Positions 42,816 through 52,007 are shown, numbered from the stretch's first letter. The stretch is DNA of 64,000 bases from an uncultured Porphyromonas sp. (GCA_905372565.1 CAJPPK010000006.1:17691-81690), one strand, 5' to 3'. Notes: generated from the sequence alone by a model not told the origin. Numbers and translations: made by a program.

Positions 42816-44096
42816 ATGGCAACACAAACCAACACCCAGGCACTCCAGTTCGCATTCGACCCTGCAGCTAACAACGGATCAACCTCCGTACCCATCTACC
42901 AGAACAATGCTTTTGCCTTCGAAAGCTGTGATCATGCAGCGAATGTCTTTAACCTAGCCGATGCCTCCTTCCTCTATACTCGCCTCAACAATCCTACGAC
43001 TGATGTCCTAGAGCGACGTCTAGCAGCTATCGATGGAGGGATCGGTGCTGTCGCCACGGCCTGTGGCATGAGCGCCATCTCGACCACCATCCTCACGCTG
43101 CTCAAGTCCGGTGATCATATCGTCTCTTCTTCGAGCGTCTATGGGGGAACTTACAACCTCCTCAGTGTCACCCTCCCTCGTCTAGGGATCACCACAACCT
43201 TCGTTAATCCAGACGATCCCAAGGCCTTCGAGGAGGCTATCCAGCCAAACACCAAGCTCGTCTACACCGAGTCCCTAGGTAACCCTAAGCTCGACTTCGT
43301 AGATATCCAAGCTGTATCTCAGATCGCCCATGCTCATGGTCTTCCCCTGATCGTAGATAATACCCTCACCCCTATCCTCTTCAAGCCTATCGAGCATGGA
43401 GCAGACCTTGTGATCTATTCGCTGACGAAGTACTTCTGCGGTAATGGCACAGCCATGGGCGGAGCTGTCATAGATGCAGGGAAGTTCGACTGGACGAATG
43501 GGCGCTTCCCTGACTTTACCGAGCCTAGCCCAGGTTATCATGGATTGATCTATAGTGAAGCCTTTGGCCCAGCAGCCTTCATTGCTCGCGTACGTGTCGA
43601 GGGACTACGTGATCTAGGCGCCTGCCTTAGCCCCACCAATAGCTTCATCTTCCTTCAGGGGCTAGAGACCCTCTCCCTACGCCTCCGTCATGCTAGTCAG
43701 TCTGCTCTGGAGGTAGCTCAGTGGCTCCAGCGTCATCCCGCAGTCGAATGGGTGCGCTACCCAGGTCTCGAGGGAGATCCATATCATAGCATCTGTCAGC
43801 GACACCTCGATGGGGGCTTCGGCTGTATCATCACCTTTGGTCCGAAGGGAGGCTATGAAGCTGCCAAGGCTGTCGTCGATGGGCTCAAGCTCTTCCGCAT
43901 AGTGGCTAATCTAGGAGATACGAAGTCGCTCGTCATTCACCCAAGTAGCACGACTCACAGACAGCTCTCTGAGGAGCAGCAGCTCTCAGCAGGTGTCACT
44001 CCCGACCTCGTACGTCTCTCCATCGGACTCGAAGACCTAGTAGACCTCAAGGCCGATCTAGAGCAAGCACTTTCAGGGGCTACACAGCATGCTTAA
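42816..44096 (+). CDS. metY: O-acetylhomoserine aminocarboxypropyltransferase (sulfhydrylase)
   Basis: This PLP enzyme of the Cys/Met metabolism family makes homocysteine directly from O-acetylhomoserine and sulfide. I use the ATG at 42816 (426 residues); the frame extends to a TTG inside the terminator T-run, which cannot be the start. The PLP lysine is K205 in YSLTKYFCGNG. YTRLNNPT near residue 54, ACGMSAI near 82, and the VANLGDTKSLVIHPSSTTH motif near 370 fit the family. The neighbouring metX product supplies O-acetylhomoserine. Transcription is probably controlled by the Met-leader attenuator directly upstream. It overlaps metX by eight bases. Confidence 0.93.
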   Translation: MATQTNTQALQFAFDPAANNGSTSVPIYQNNAFAFESCDHAANVFNLADASFLYTRLNNPTTDVLERRLAAIDGGIGAVATACGMSAISTTILTLLKSGDHIVSSSSVYGGTYNLLSVTLPRLGITTTFVNPDDPKAFEEAIQPNTKLVYTESLGNPKLDFVDIQAVSQIAHAHGLPLIVDNTLTPILFKPIEHGADLVIYSLTKYFCGNGTAMGGAVIDAGKFDWTNGRFPDFTEPSPGYHGLIYSEAFGPAAFIARVRVEGLRDLGACLSPTNSFIFLQGLETLSLRLRHASQSALEVAQWLQRHPAVEWVRYPGLEGDPYHSICQRHLDGGFGCIITFGPKGGYEAAKAVVDGLKLFRIVANLGDTKSLVIHPSSTTHRQLSEEQQLSAGVTPDLVRLSIGLEDLVDLKADLEQALSGATQHA

Positions 44097-45045
44097 GGAG
44101 ATCACGATACCCCGCTTCGAAGCCAGTCAGGGGGAAGTCTACCAAGATTTCCCTCTGACCTACGAGGTGACAGGCCCTCGTCTTGGCACAGCCCCCTTGG
44201 TCTTAGTCAACCATGCCTTGACGGGCAACTCCTCCGTCACAGGAGAAAAAGGCTGGTGGAACGAGCTCATCAGTGAGGCCGGGGCGATCTCTCCTAAGCA
44301 CTACACCATCCTTGCCTTCAATATCCCAGGCAATGGCTATGATGGGCGAGAGAGCTCAAGGGCTGATCGCTTCTCGCTGAAGGATGTCGCCGAGCTCTTT
44401 CTACTAGGACTAGACCAGCTGGGCGTGAAGGAGCTCTATGCGATCATCGGTGCCTCTATGGGAGGAGCCCTAACGTGGCAAATGGCCTTCCTGCGTCCTC
44501 AGCTAGCGAAGATGATCTTCCCTATCGCCTGTGATTACCGAGCTTCGGATTGGCTCCTGACACAGACACTCATTCAGAGGCAGATACTAGCCAATTCATC
44601 AGATCCCCTGCGAGATGCTCGCATCCATGCGATGGCCTGCTACCGCACCCCACAGTCGCTCAACGCCCGCTTCACCAGCTCGCGTGCTTCAGATGGATCG
44701 GAGAGCTATGCAGTCGAGCAGTGGCTTCGCTACCACGGTGACACGCTCAAGAAGCGCTTCCTCCTCTCGGCCTATGGGGTAATGACGCACCTCACCGCCA
44801 CCATTGGGGTATGTGCCGAAGCCGAAGAGCTCACCCGTATCGCCTCGGACATTCATCTCGTCTCGATCGATAGCGACCTCCTCTTCACGCATGATCGTGC
44901 CCAAGCGACCTACGAAGCGCTTGTATCGCACAAGACCAACACCTCCCTCCACACGATCCACTCCATCCATGGGCACGATGCCTTCCTCATGGAGTACGAA
45001 CAGCTGAACCGCATCGTCCAACCCTACTTCCCCACACCGCTATGA
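44089..45045 (+). CDS. metX: Homoserine O-acetyltransferase-like alpha/beta hydrolase
   Basis: This cytoplasmic protein of 318 residues has the alpha/beta-hydrolase fold of MetX. The nucleophile is S123 in GASMGGALTW. The likely acid is the aspartate in SIDSDLLF near residue 263, and the base is the histidine in HGHDAFL near 298. NHALTGNS near residue 41 forms the oxyanion region typical of MetX. It should transfer acetyl from acetyl-CoA to homoserine. At 318 residues it is shorter than most MetX (about 350-380), so the acyl donor preference is uncertain. Overlaps with metY (8 bp) and thrA (4 bp) imply translational coupling. Confidence 0.88.
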   Translation: MLKEITIPRFEASQGEVYQDFPLTYEVTGPRLGTAPLVLVNHALTGNSSVTGEKGWWNELISEAGAISPKHYTILAFNIPGNGYDGRESSRADRFSLKDVAELFLLGLDQLGVKELYAIIGASMGGALTWQMAFLRPQLAKMIFPIACDYRASDWLLTQTLIQRQILANSSDPLRDARIHAMACYRTPQSLNARFTSSRASDGSESYAVEQWLRYHGDTLKKRFLLSAYGVMTHLTATIGVCAEAEELTRIASDIHLVSIDSDLLFTHDRAQATYEALVSHKTNTSLHTIHSIHGHDAFLMEYEQLNRIVQPYFPTPL

Positions 45046-47471
45046 AGCTACTGAAGTTTGGAGGCAAGTCCCTTGATGATGGCCAAGGGATCGCCCAAGT
45101 CCTATCCATCATCACCGATAACTATGCACAGGGTGAAGCTCCCGTAGTCGTGGTCTCGGCACGAGGAGCTACGACAGACACGCTCCTTGAGCTCATCGCT
45201 CAAGCTCGAGAAGGGATGCCCTATGAGGATGCCCTTACTCGCTTCTGGATCTATCAGCAGGGAAATACCTCACTCCACTTTGAGCAGGAGAGGGAGCTCC
45301 TATCTAGGTTACTCTTGGGTATCTCGCTGCTAGGGGAGTGTAGCCCGCAGGTCGAGGATGAGATCATCAGCCTCGGGGAAGTCATCTCCTCCCAGTTCGT
45401 CGCCTACCAGCTACAGCAGCGAGGGCTACCTGCCATCGCCCTCGACTCGGGAGACTTCCTCGTGACGGATAGTCAGTTTGGCTCTGCTTCGGTAGATCTA
45501 GAGCGATCCGAAGCTCGCTGTCGCAGTCGCTTTGCTGACTTACCGAAGGACAGTCTCCCCATCGTCACTGGCTTCATCGCCCGTGACACCCTAGGTAGAC
45601 GCACGACCCTAGGGCGCAACGGCAGTAACTATAGCGCCGCCCTGCTAGCTAACTTCCTCGGAGCATCTCTGCTAGAGAACTACACCCACATCGATGGGAT
45701 TTATACAGCCGACCCCGCTCTAGTACCCGAAGCCCGCAAGATCGAAGAGCTCTCCTATGCCGAGGCAGCAGAGCTCTCCCAGTTCGGGGCAGAGATCCTA
45801 CATACCAAGACCATTGAGCCCCTACAAGCCAAGCGTATCCCTCTGCGTGTGCTGAGCACCTTCGACTATGGCGACGCTCACAATGGTACCCTCATCTCCC
45901 CCTATGCTCGTCGGGACAAGGTACGAGCACTAGCCTCCCTGCCCAAGCAGGCACTCATCCACTTCGAGGGGCGGAATATGCTCGGGCGCTCTGGTATCGA
46001 CGCACGTATCTTCAAGGCCTTTGATAGCGTAGGCGTCAGTGCCGGCATGGTCTCTCAGGGATCGACGGAGCGAGGGATCGCCATCGTCGTCAAGGAGGCT
46101 GATGCTGATCGCGCCATAGAGGCACTCCGTGGGGAGTTCCGTCAAGATCTCTCCGAAGGGCTTATCACCGAGATCTATGCCGTCAGACAGATGGTCATCG
46201 TAGCACTCATCGGGCTAAGCCTTCGCGAATTTGACCGGCCCTACCGAGCCTTAGTACGTAACCATATCCTCCCCTTACTCCTCAACAACTCGATCCCCGA
46301 TAACACCGTCTGCCTCCTGATCGACGAGCGCAATCGACGCAAGGCGCTCAACGTCATCCACGGTGAGCTCTTCGAGCGCCCCAAGCGCATCCACCTAGCG
46401 ATCATCGGCACAGGGAATGTCGGAGGAGAACTCATCGATCAGCTCATCCGACAGCGTGGGCAACTCTGTCAGCAGAAGAATATCGACCTCCGCATCTTCG
46501 CCATAGCGAACTCCCGTCAGCTCCTCATCGACCGAGAGGGCATCGAGGAAGGTTGGCGTGAAGCACTGCAGCACAAGCCCTACCACGGCGACCTCCCTGA
46601 GGATCTCGTCTTCTTCGGTAAGGAGCTTGCTCTGGAGAACATGATCCTCGTGGACAATACCACCTCTAAGCACATCGCCCAGAGGTATCCCTACTTCGCC
46701 GAAGGAGGCTTCGACATCGTCTCCTCCAACAAGAAGGCGAACATCGCTCCCTATGATCAGTACCTGCATCTTCGCCAAGTCCTGCGGGACTTCCGCCGTA
46801 GTTACCGCTATGAGACCAATGTAGGTGCTGGGCTCCCGCTGATCGACAATCTTAAGCTCCTTCACCTCGCAGGAGAGCGTATCACCCGCATACATGGGCT
46901 CTTCTCTGGCAGTCTCAGCTATATCTTCAACCGACTCTCCGAGGCTCCTGAGCTCTCCTTCCGTCAGATCGTCGAGGAGTCTGCCGCTCTAGGGCTCACC
47001 GAGCCGGATCCCCGAGAGGATCTCAGTGGTGAGGATGTCGTGCGCAAGGTGCTCATCCTCGTGCGAGAGCTCGATGTGCCTGCAGAGCTCACCGATGTCC
47101 AGTGGGACAACCCTGTCCCCGAGGGTCTGCGCTCGCTCTCCCTCCAGGACTTTTGGGCACGATTTGACGAGCTAGAGGAGACGATCAAGTCACTACGCTC
47201 AGCCTGCGCCCCAGACGAAGTACTCCGCTATGTGGGAGATATACGTTGGGATGACCAGCTCCAGCAGGCGACACTCTCGGCTGGTCTGCGTCGGGTGAAG
47301 AAGTCCTCTCCGCTAGGTCGTGTGAGTGGTGCTGATAGTTGCTTCGAGATCTACACCGAGAGCTACGGATCCCAGCCCATAGTCATCCAGGGAGCTGGTG
47401 CAGGTGCTGTCGTGACGGCACGTGGGGTCTTCGGCGACGTCCTGCGCCTAGCCGAAGGGTATGACTCCTAG
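45042..47471 (+). CDS. thrA: Bifunctional aspartate kinase / homoserine dehydrogenase
   Basis: This cytoplasmic protein of 809 residues catalyses the first and third steps from aspartate to homoserine. Residues 1-290 form the aspartate kinase (KFGGKSLDD at 4, GFIARDTLGRRTTLGRNGSNYSA near 178). Two ACT-type regulatory segments follow (about 310-445), then the homoserine dehydrogenase (IGTGNVGGELIDQL near 457, SSNKKANIAPYDQY near 564, GLFSGSLSYIFNRLSE near 622). It overlaps metX by four bases. With metX and metY it covers all reactions from aspartate to homocysteine except aspartate-semialdehyde dehydrogenase. No thrB or thrC follows, so the operon looks dedicated to methionine. Confidence 0.96.
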   Translation: MKLLKFGGKSLDDGQGIAQVLSIITDNYAQGEAPVVVVSARGATTDTLLELIAQAREGMPYEDALTRFWIYQQGNTSLHFEQERELLSRLLLGISLLGECSPQVEDEIISLGEVISSQFVAYQLQQRGLPAIALDSGDFLVTDSQFGSASVDLERSEARCRSRFADLPKDSLPIVTGFIARDTLGRRTTLGRNGSNYSAALLANFLGASLLENYTHIDGIYTADPALVPEARKIEELSYAEAAELSQFGAEILHTKTIEPLQAKRIPLRVLSTFDYGDAHNGTLISPYARRDKVRALASLPKQALIHFEGRNMLGRSGIDARIFKAFDSVGVSAGMVSQGSTERGIAIVVKEADADRAIEALRGEFRQDLSEGLITEIYAVRQMVIVALIGLSLREFDRPYRALVRNHILPLLLNNSIPDNTVCLLIDERNRRKALNVIHGELFERPKRIHLAIIGTGNVGGELIDQLIRQRGQLCQQKNIDLRIFAIANSRQLLIDREGIEEGWREALQHKPYHGDLPEDLVFFGKELALENMILVDNTTSKHIAQRYPYFAEGGFDIVSSNKKANIAPYDQYLHLRQVLRDFRRSYRYETNVGAGLPLIDNLKLLHLAGERITRIHGLFSGSLSYIFNRLSEAPELSFRQIVEESAALGLTEPDPREDLSGEDVVRKVLILVRELDVPAELTDVQWDNPVPEGLRSLSLQDFWARFDELEETIKSLRSACAPDEVLRYVGDIRWDDQLQQATLSAGLRRVKKSSPLGRVSGADSCFEIYTESYGSQPIVIQGAGAGAVVTARGVFGDVLRLAEGYDS

Positions 47472-47488
47472 CCTCCCTTCTCTTCCTA

Positions 47489-47518
47489 CCAGCCAGCCCC
47501 ATTCTGTGGGCTGGCTGG
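47489..47518 (+). terminator. Terminator-like hairpin after thrA
   Basis: CCAGCCAGCCC (47489-47499) pairs with GGGCTGGCTGG (47508-47518). The following sequence TGAGCTTTAG is T-poor, so termination strength is uncertain. Confidence 0.6.
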
Positions 47519-47555
47519 TGAGCTTTAGTACGACACCCAGGCTCCAGACCGTCTC

Positions 47556-47647
47556 GTCACGATATACCTAACCGAGGTGTCACGATATACGTAACCGACA
47601 GATCACAATATACCCAACACGTCAGTCACAATAGGCCTAATCTTTAG
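47556..47647 (+). repeat. 23-nt tandem array of a different sequence family
   Basis: Four units begin at 47556, 47579, 47602 and 47625, exactly 23 nt apart, with core GTCAC(G/A)ATATACCTAACC and drifting ends. They are unrelated in sequence to the GGCAACAGTAGTGCC arrays but share the period. They occupy the middle of the 394-bp gap between thrA and the glycogen synthase gene; nothing else is evident before the promoter at 47814. Confidence 0.8.
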
Positions 47648-47813
47648 CACCCCATCGACCTCCACACTGAACGAAGAGTAGCCACGCTCCTCCGTGGGTG
47701 CCCAAGGGAGCTCATCGTCTCCTAGAGACCTAAGATGAAGCTAGGCATCACCCACCCTCTCTAGCAGTATCACACGAAGGTGAAAGGTGGCTAAGCTACT
47801 CCGCCTTTTTCAT

Positions 47814-47821
47814 TACCTTTG
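47814..47821 (+). promoter_or_regulatory. Promoter -7 box of the glycogen synthase gene
   Basis: TACCTTTG in the context CATTACCTTTGAG matches TAnnTTTG, 44 bp before the ATG at 47866. No -33 TTTG is seen. Confidence 0.6.
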
Positions 47822-47865
47822 AGTAAGACAATTTTTATCTATTACACCACTAACTCGCCACTACT

Positions 47866-49476
47866 ATGATTCTCGAGACAAGCTGGGAAGTCTGCAACAA
47901 GATGGGAGGCATCTATACCGTCCTCTCCTCACGTGCTGACATCATGACCCAAAGACACCCCCATGACGTTTGCTTTATTGGGCCTCTCCTTGCTCAAGAA
48001 GGAGAGCCTCTGCCCCTCGACTTCATCCCTGGCGAGATCCCCGAGCTAGCCTCTTGGGAGAAGGAGGTGCTCCCCACCCTCGGCCTGCGGGTCAAGACGG
48101 GGCACTGGTCAGTAGCTGGTGAACCTCCCGTACTACTCGTAGACTTCACCCCGCTGTGGGATAGGAAGGGGAGCTTCTTCTTCGACCTCTGGAAGGCCTA
48201 TGGACTAGAGAGTGACAAGGGCTACGGGGACTACGATGAGAGTTGTCTCTTCGGGATCGCGGCAGCAGAGCTGATGGCAAGTATCGCTTCGCATCTAGGC
48301 GGACACACCCGTGCGATCTTCAATGAGTGGCAGACCGCAGCAGGGCTATTATGGCTTCATCTCCACGCCCCTGAGATCGAGACCCTCTTCATCACCCATG
48401 CGACCACGGTAGGACGATCGATCGCTGGCAACCACAAGGAGCTCTATACCTATATGGAGGCCTACAATGGCGATCAGATGGCACGTGAGCTAGGTGTCGA
48501 AGCCAAGCATGCCGTCGAGAAGCTCGCAGCCCACACAGCTACGACCTTCGCTACCGTGAGCAAGCTCACGGCAAGAGAAGCTAAGCAACTCCTCGAGCGT
48601 GAACCTGTCGTCCTCCCCAACGGCTTCCGCTGTGGTAGCTCCCCCTTCTCTTCCGCTTACCGAGCTAAGCGCAAGAAGGCACGCAAGCGCCTGAGCCAAG
48701 TCGCCTCACGCCTCTATCATCAAGAGATCAGCAGTGACGAGACCTTCTTCATCTCACTCGGCGGGCGCTACGAGTACCGCAATAAGGGGATCGACCTCTA
48801 CCTAGAGTCCCTCTACCGCTTCAGAGAAAGCTATCAGGGCGAGCGTGATATTGTCGCCTTCCTCCTAGTACCAGCATGGGAAGCAGGGCCTCGCACCGAA
48901 CTGCAGTACCTGCTCAATCACCCTACAGAGACGCAGGAGCAAGCCCTCCAGTATCCCTGCCTATCCCATTGGCTCTACAATACCGAGAGCGACCGAGCCG
49001 TAGCGCACATCCGTCATCGTGGCTTGGATCGGGTCGATAGCAAGGTCAAGGTGATCTTCGTCCCCTGCTACCTCAATGGTCTAGATGGGATCTTCGACCT
49101 CACCTACTACGATCTGCTCGTCGGGATGGATCTCACGGTCTTCCCCAGCTACTACGAGCCTTGGGGCTACACCCCTCTCGAGAGCATCCGCTACGGAGTA
49201 CCGACGATCACGACGACCCTAGCGGGCTTCGGTCTGTGGGCAGAAGAGGAGCAGACGAAAAAGCCCTTCGCCACCAGCCCCCACAAACCTGTTCATGTGC
49301 TAGAGCGCACGGATCAGAACATCCCCGAGGCGATCGACCGCATCGCTGGATTCATCGCCGAGCAAGTCGCCCTTAGCCCCGAAGAGAGCAAAGCCCAGCG
49401 TAAGCTCGCCTTTGACCTCGCCAAACAAGCAGACTGGTCCCTCTTCTACCGTCACTACGAAGAGGCTTACCAGTAG
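47866..49476 (+). CDS. Glycogen synthase, GT3 (animal/fungal) type
   Basis: This protein of 536 residues resembles eukaryotic glycogen synthases (GT3) rather than bacterial GlgA (GT5). The N-terminal ETSWEVCNKMGGIYTVLSS corresponds to the GT3 EVxxKVGGIYTVL motif. FNEWQTAAGLLWL near residue 145 and FITHATTVGR near 171 follow. The C-terminal PSYYEPWGYTPLESI and GVPTITTTLAGFG contain the nucleotide-binding glutamate. It probably elongates glycogen from UDP-glucose, though the donor is inference from the family. No branching enzyme or phosphorylase is adjacent. GT3 enzymes are known in Bacteroidetes. It is followed by a perfect inverted repeat and tsaC. Confidence 0.88.
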   Translation: MILETSWEVCNKMGGIYTVLSSRADIMTQRHPHDVCFIGPLLAQEGEPLPLDFIPGEIPELASWEKEVLPTLGLRVKTGHWSVAGEPPVLLVDFTPLWDRKGSFFFDLWKAYGLESDKGYGDYDESCLFGIAAAELMASIASHLGGHTRAIFNEWQTAAGLLWLHLHAPEIETLFITHATTVGRSIAGNHKELYTYMEAYNGDQMARELGVEAKHAVEKLAAHTATTFATVSKLTAREAKQLLEREPVVLPNGFRCGSSPFSSAYRAKRKKARKRLSQVASRLYHQEISSDETFFISLGGRYEYRNKGIDLYLESLYRFRESYQGERDIVAFLLVPAWEAGPRTELQYLLNHPTETQEQALQYPCLSHWLYNTESDRAVAHIRHRGLDRVDSKVKVIFVPCYLNGLDGIFDLTYYDLLVGMDLTVFPSYYEPWGYTPLESIRYGVPTITTTLAGFGLWAEEEQTKKPFATSPHKPVHVLERTDQNIPEAIDRIAGFIAEQVALSPEESKAQRKLAFDLAKQADWSLFYRHYEEAYQ

Positions 49477-49506
49477 TCGCTGACCGTGGGGCTCATGGGA
49501 AAGCAG

Positions 49507-49552
49507 TAACTTTGTGTTCCCTAGCACACTCCAGCCGTGTGCTAGGGAACAC
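49507..49552 (+). promoter_or_regulatory. -7 box with overlapping perfect 16-bp inverted repeat upstream of tsaC
   Basis: TAACTTTG (49507-49514) is a TAnnTTTG match. The arms GTGTTCCCTAGCACAC (49514-49529) and GTGTGCTAGGGAACAC (49537-49552) are perfectly complementary around a 7-nt loop and cover the expected transcription start. No T-run follows. It may be an operator, an RNA stem in the leader, or an inefficient terminator of the gene before. Confidence 0.55.
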
Positions 49553-49571
49553 TTCATTTGATAGCACCCTC

Positions 49572-50150
49572 ATGCAAGAAGCCTATAGTAAGGACGACCT
49601 CGATCAGGCCGTCGAGACCCTCCGCCGTGGTGGCATCATCCTCTACCCGACAGATACCGTCTGGGGTATCGGCTGTGATGCGACCAACGAAGAAGCCGTG
49701 CGTAAGATCTACGAGCTCAAGCGCCGTGCCGACAGCAAGAGTATGCTCGTCCTCGTGGCCGAGACCTATGAGGTAGAGCGTCTCGTGCGTGAAGTCCCCG
49801 ATGTAGCCTTTGATCTTATGGAGATGGCTGTACGACCTATTACGATCATCTATAGCCAGGCCTCAGGGGTCGCTCCTAGCCTGCTCGGTGAGGACAATAG
49901 TCTCGGCATACGGCAGACCAGAGAGCTCTTCTCCTCCGCCCTATGCAAGCGACTACGCCGCCCCATCGTCTCAACATCTGCCAATATCAGTGGCGAGCCT
50001 ACACCGATCTTCTTCTCAGGCATCAGCCCCGAGATCCTCGAGGGAGTAGACTACATCGTCCGTTACCGCCAGGAGGACAAGACTCGCCGAGAGCCCTCAC
50101 AGATCATTAAGCTAGGTCCTACGGGACAAGTCGAGGTCATCCGCCCCTAA
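49572..50150 (+). CDS. tsaC: L-threonylcarbamoyladenylate synthase
   Basis: This Sua5/YciO/YrdC-family enzyme makes threonylcarbamoyl-AMP from threonine, bicarbonate and ATP for the t6A modification at A37 of ANN-decoding tRNAs. I use the ATG at 49572 (192 residues); the frame extends upstream through the inverted repeat but that start is unlikely. LYPTDTVWGIGCDA near residue 22, KIYELKRRADSKSM near 43, RPITIIYS near 83, SLGIRQTR near 102 and STSANISGEPTP near 128 are family motifs. The long Sua5 C-terminal domain is absent. The tsaD, tsaB and tsaE partners are not in the window. Confidence 0.93.
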   Translation: MQEAYSKDDLDQAVETLRRGGIILYPTDTVWGIGCDATNEEAVRKIYELKRRADSKSMLVLVAETYEVERLVREVPDVAFDLMEMAVRPITIIYSQASGVAPSLLGEDNSLGIRQTRELFSSALCKRLRRPIVSTSANISGEPTPIFFSGISPEILEGVDYIVRYRQEDKTRREPSQIIKLGPTGQVEVIRP

Positions 50151-50186
50151 TCCTTACCCTATCTAAGCCCTTAGCCTCCTATCCCT

Positions 50187-51983
50187 ATGCAGCTAGCCCG
50201 TCCGTGGATCACTCCCTACCTCGATAGGCTGATACAATGGCGCGAAAAGCACATCAGCGAGCGGTACTTCATCCTCTTGCTAAGCCTCTTCATCGGTGTC
50301 ACTATGGCACTCCTGGCAGGCTTTCTGAAGTTCATTATCCATCATATCGAGACCTTCGTGCTGAGTCAGACGGAGGAGCATAGTTACTTCTTCCTGCTCT
50401 TCCCAGCTCTTGGGGTCTTGCTCTCGCTACTCTTCATCCGATACATCGTACGTGATGATATAGGGCATGGAGTGACGAAGGTACTTAGCGCCATCTCCCA
50501 GCGTAAGAGCCGCATCAAGCCACACAATACCTGGTCATCACTCCTAGCTAGCGCACTGACCATCGGCTTGGGGGGATCTGTCGGGGCAGAGTCACCGATC
50601 GTCCTCACTGGTGCTGCCGTAGGGTCCAACTTTGGGCGTCTCTTCCGTCTGGAGCAACGCAATCTCATGCTCCTCATCGGCTGTGGGGTAGCAGGGGCAT
50701 TGGGAGGAGTCTTTAAGGCGCCTATCACTGGGCTGGTCTTTGTCATCGAGGTACTGCTCCTAGACCTGACGATGGCTTCGGTCTTACCGCTTCTGATCAG
50801 CTCGGTATCAGCAGCCTCAGTCGCCTACATCATCTCGGGCAAAGAGATCCTCTTCCAGTTCATCCAGACCGACCCCTATCACATCGAGCGCATCCCGCTG
50901 ATGATTCTACTAGGGGTCGTATGTGGGCTCATGTCACTGTACTTCTCCAAGACCATGTTCCGCGTAGAGGGAGAACTGAAGCGAATCAAGGATTACCGCC
51001 TACGCTATCTCATCTCTGCTCTCATCCTCTCGCTACTCATCTTCCTCTTCCCTCCACTTTATGGGGAAGGCTATGATTCGGTAAATATCCTCCTAGATGG
51101 GCAATACACCCAGCTCTTGGATGGGAGCTTCTTTGGGCCCTTCACCAGCTCCTATTGGGTGGTGTTTGCTTTCTTCCTTTTCACGGTACTCTTTAAGGTC
51201 TTTGCCTCTGTTGCTACCAATTCGGGAGGAGGCTGTGGTGGGCTCTTTGCTCCTACGCTCTTCGTCGGCGGACTGACAGGCTTCATCTTCTCCTACCTGG
51301 TGAACTACTTCAGTTCACTCAGCGTCTTCATCTCCCCTAAGAACTACATCCTCCTCGGGATGGCAGGTCTTATGGCAGGTGTGATGCATGCCCCTCTCAC
51401 GGGAGTATTCCTCATCGCAGAGCTATCAGGAGGATACGATCTTTTCCTTCCCTTGATGCTGGTCTCGCTGACCTCCTTTGCTACCATCCGGATCTTCATG
51501 CCACACAGCATCTACTCACTACGTCTAGCCGAGCAGGGCAAGCTACTGACCCACCAAAAGGATACTGCGGTACTGACGCTAATGAATCTAGAGAATGTCC
51601 TAGAGCATGACTTCGAAGTAGTTCATCCAGAGATGACCCTTGGAGAGATGGTCAAGGTCATCTCTGTCAGCCATCGTAATTCCTTCCCTGTGGTCAATGC
51701 CTCGGGGATCCTCGTAGGTATCGTGGAGCTGGATAATGTACGTAACATCATGTTCCGTCCCGAGCTCTATGAGCGCTACCAAGTACGCCGTATCATGGTT
51801 GCTCCCGAAGTGAAGATCCAGGCTTCGATGCCTATGACAGAGGTGATGCGCCTGTTTGATGAGACGAAGGAGTGGAAGATGCCCGTCGTAGATGACGAAG
51901 GTCGCTACCTTGGGTTTATCAGCAAGAGTACCATCTTCAACAACTACCGAGAAGTACTCAATGCCACCTTCATCGGGGACTAA
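50187..51983 (+). CDS. ClC-type chloride channel/antiporter with CBS domains
   Basis: This membrane protein of 598 residues has about ten or more helices and the ClC filter motifs: GGSVGAESP near residue 130, GVAGALGGVFKAPITG near 171, and GGGCGGLFAPTLFVGG near 349. A pair of CBS domains occupies about 455-598 (VVHPEMTLGEMVKV..., VQIQASMPMT-like). It should move chloride, alone or in exchange for protons. The position equivalent to the E. coli proton glutamate would need an alignment to judge transporter versus channel. It follows tsaC by 36 bp. Confidence 0.92.
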   Translation: MQLARPWITPYLDRLIQWREKHISERYFILLLSLFIGVTMALLAGFLKFIIHHIETFVLSQTEEHSYFFLLFPALGVLLSLLFIRYIVRDDIGHGVTKVLSAISQRKSRIKPHNTWSSLLASALTIGLGGSVGAESPIVLTGAAVGSNFGRLFRLEQRNLMLLIGCGVAGALGGVFKAPITGLVFVIEVLLLDLTMASVLPLLISSVSAASVAYIISGKEILFQFIQTDPYHIERIPLMILLGVVCGLMSLYFSKTMFRVEGELKRIKDYRLRYLISALILSLLIFLFPPLYGEGYDSVNILLDGQYTQLLDGSFFGPFTSSYWVVFAFFLFTVLFKVFASVATNSGGGCGGLFAPTLFVGGLTGFIFSYLVNYFSSLSVFISPKNYILLGMAGLMAGVMHAPLTGVFLIAELSGGYDLFLPLMLVSLTSFATIRIFMPHSIYSLRLAEQGKLLTHQKDTAVLTLMNLENVLEHDFEVVHPEMTLGEMVKVISVSHRNSFPVVNASGILVGIVELDNVRNIMFRPELYERYQVRRIMVAPEVKIQASMPMTEVMRLFDETKEWKMPVVDDEGRYLGFISKSTIFNNYREVLNATFIGD

Positions 51984-52007
51984 GCACCCAGTATTCAAGT
52001 AGGATAT

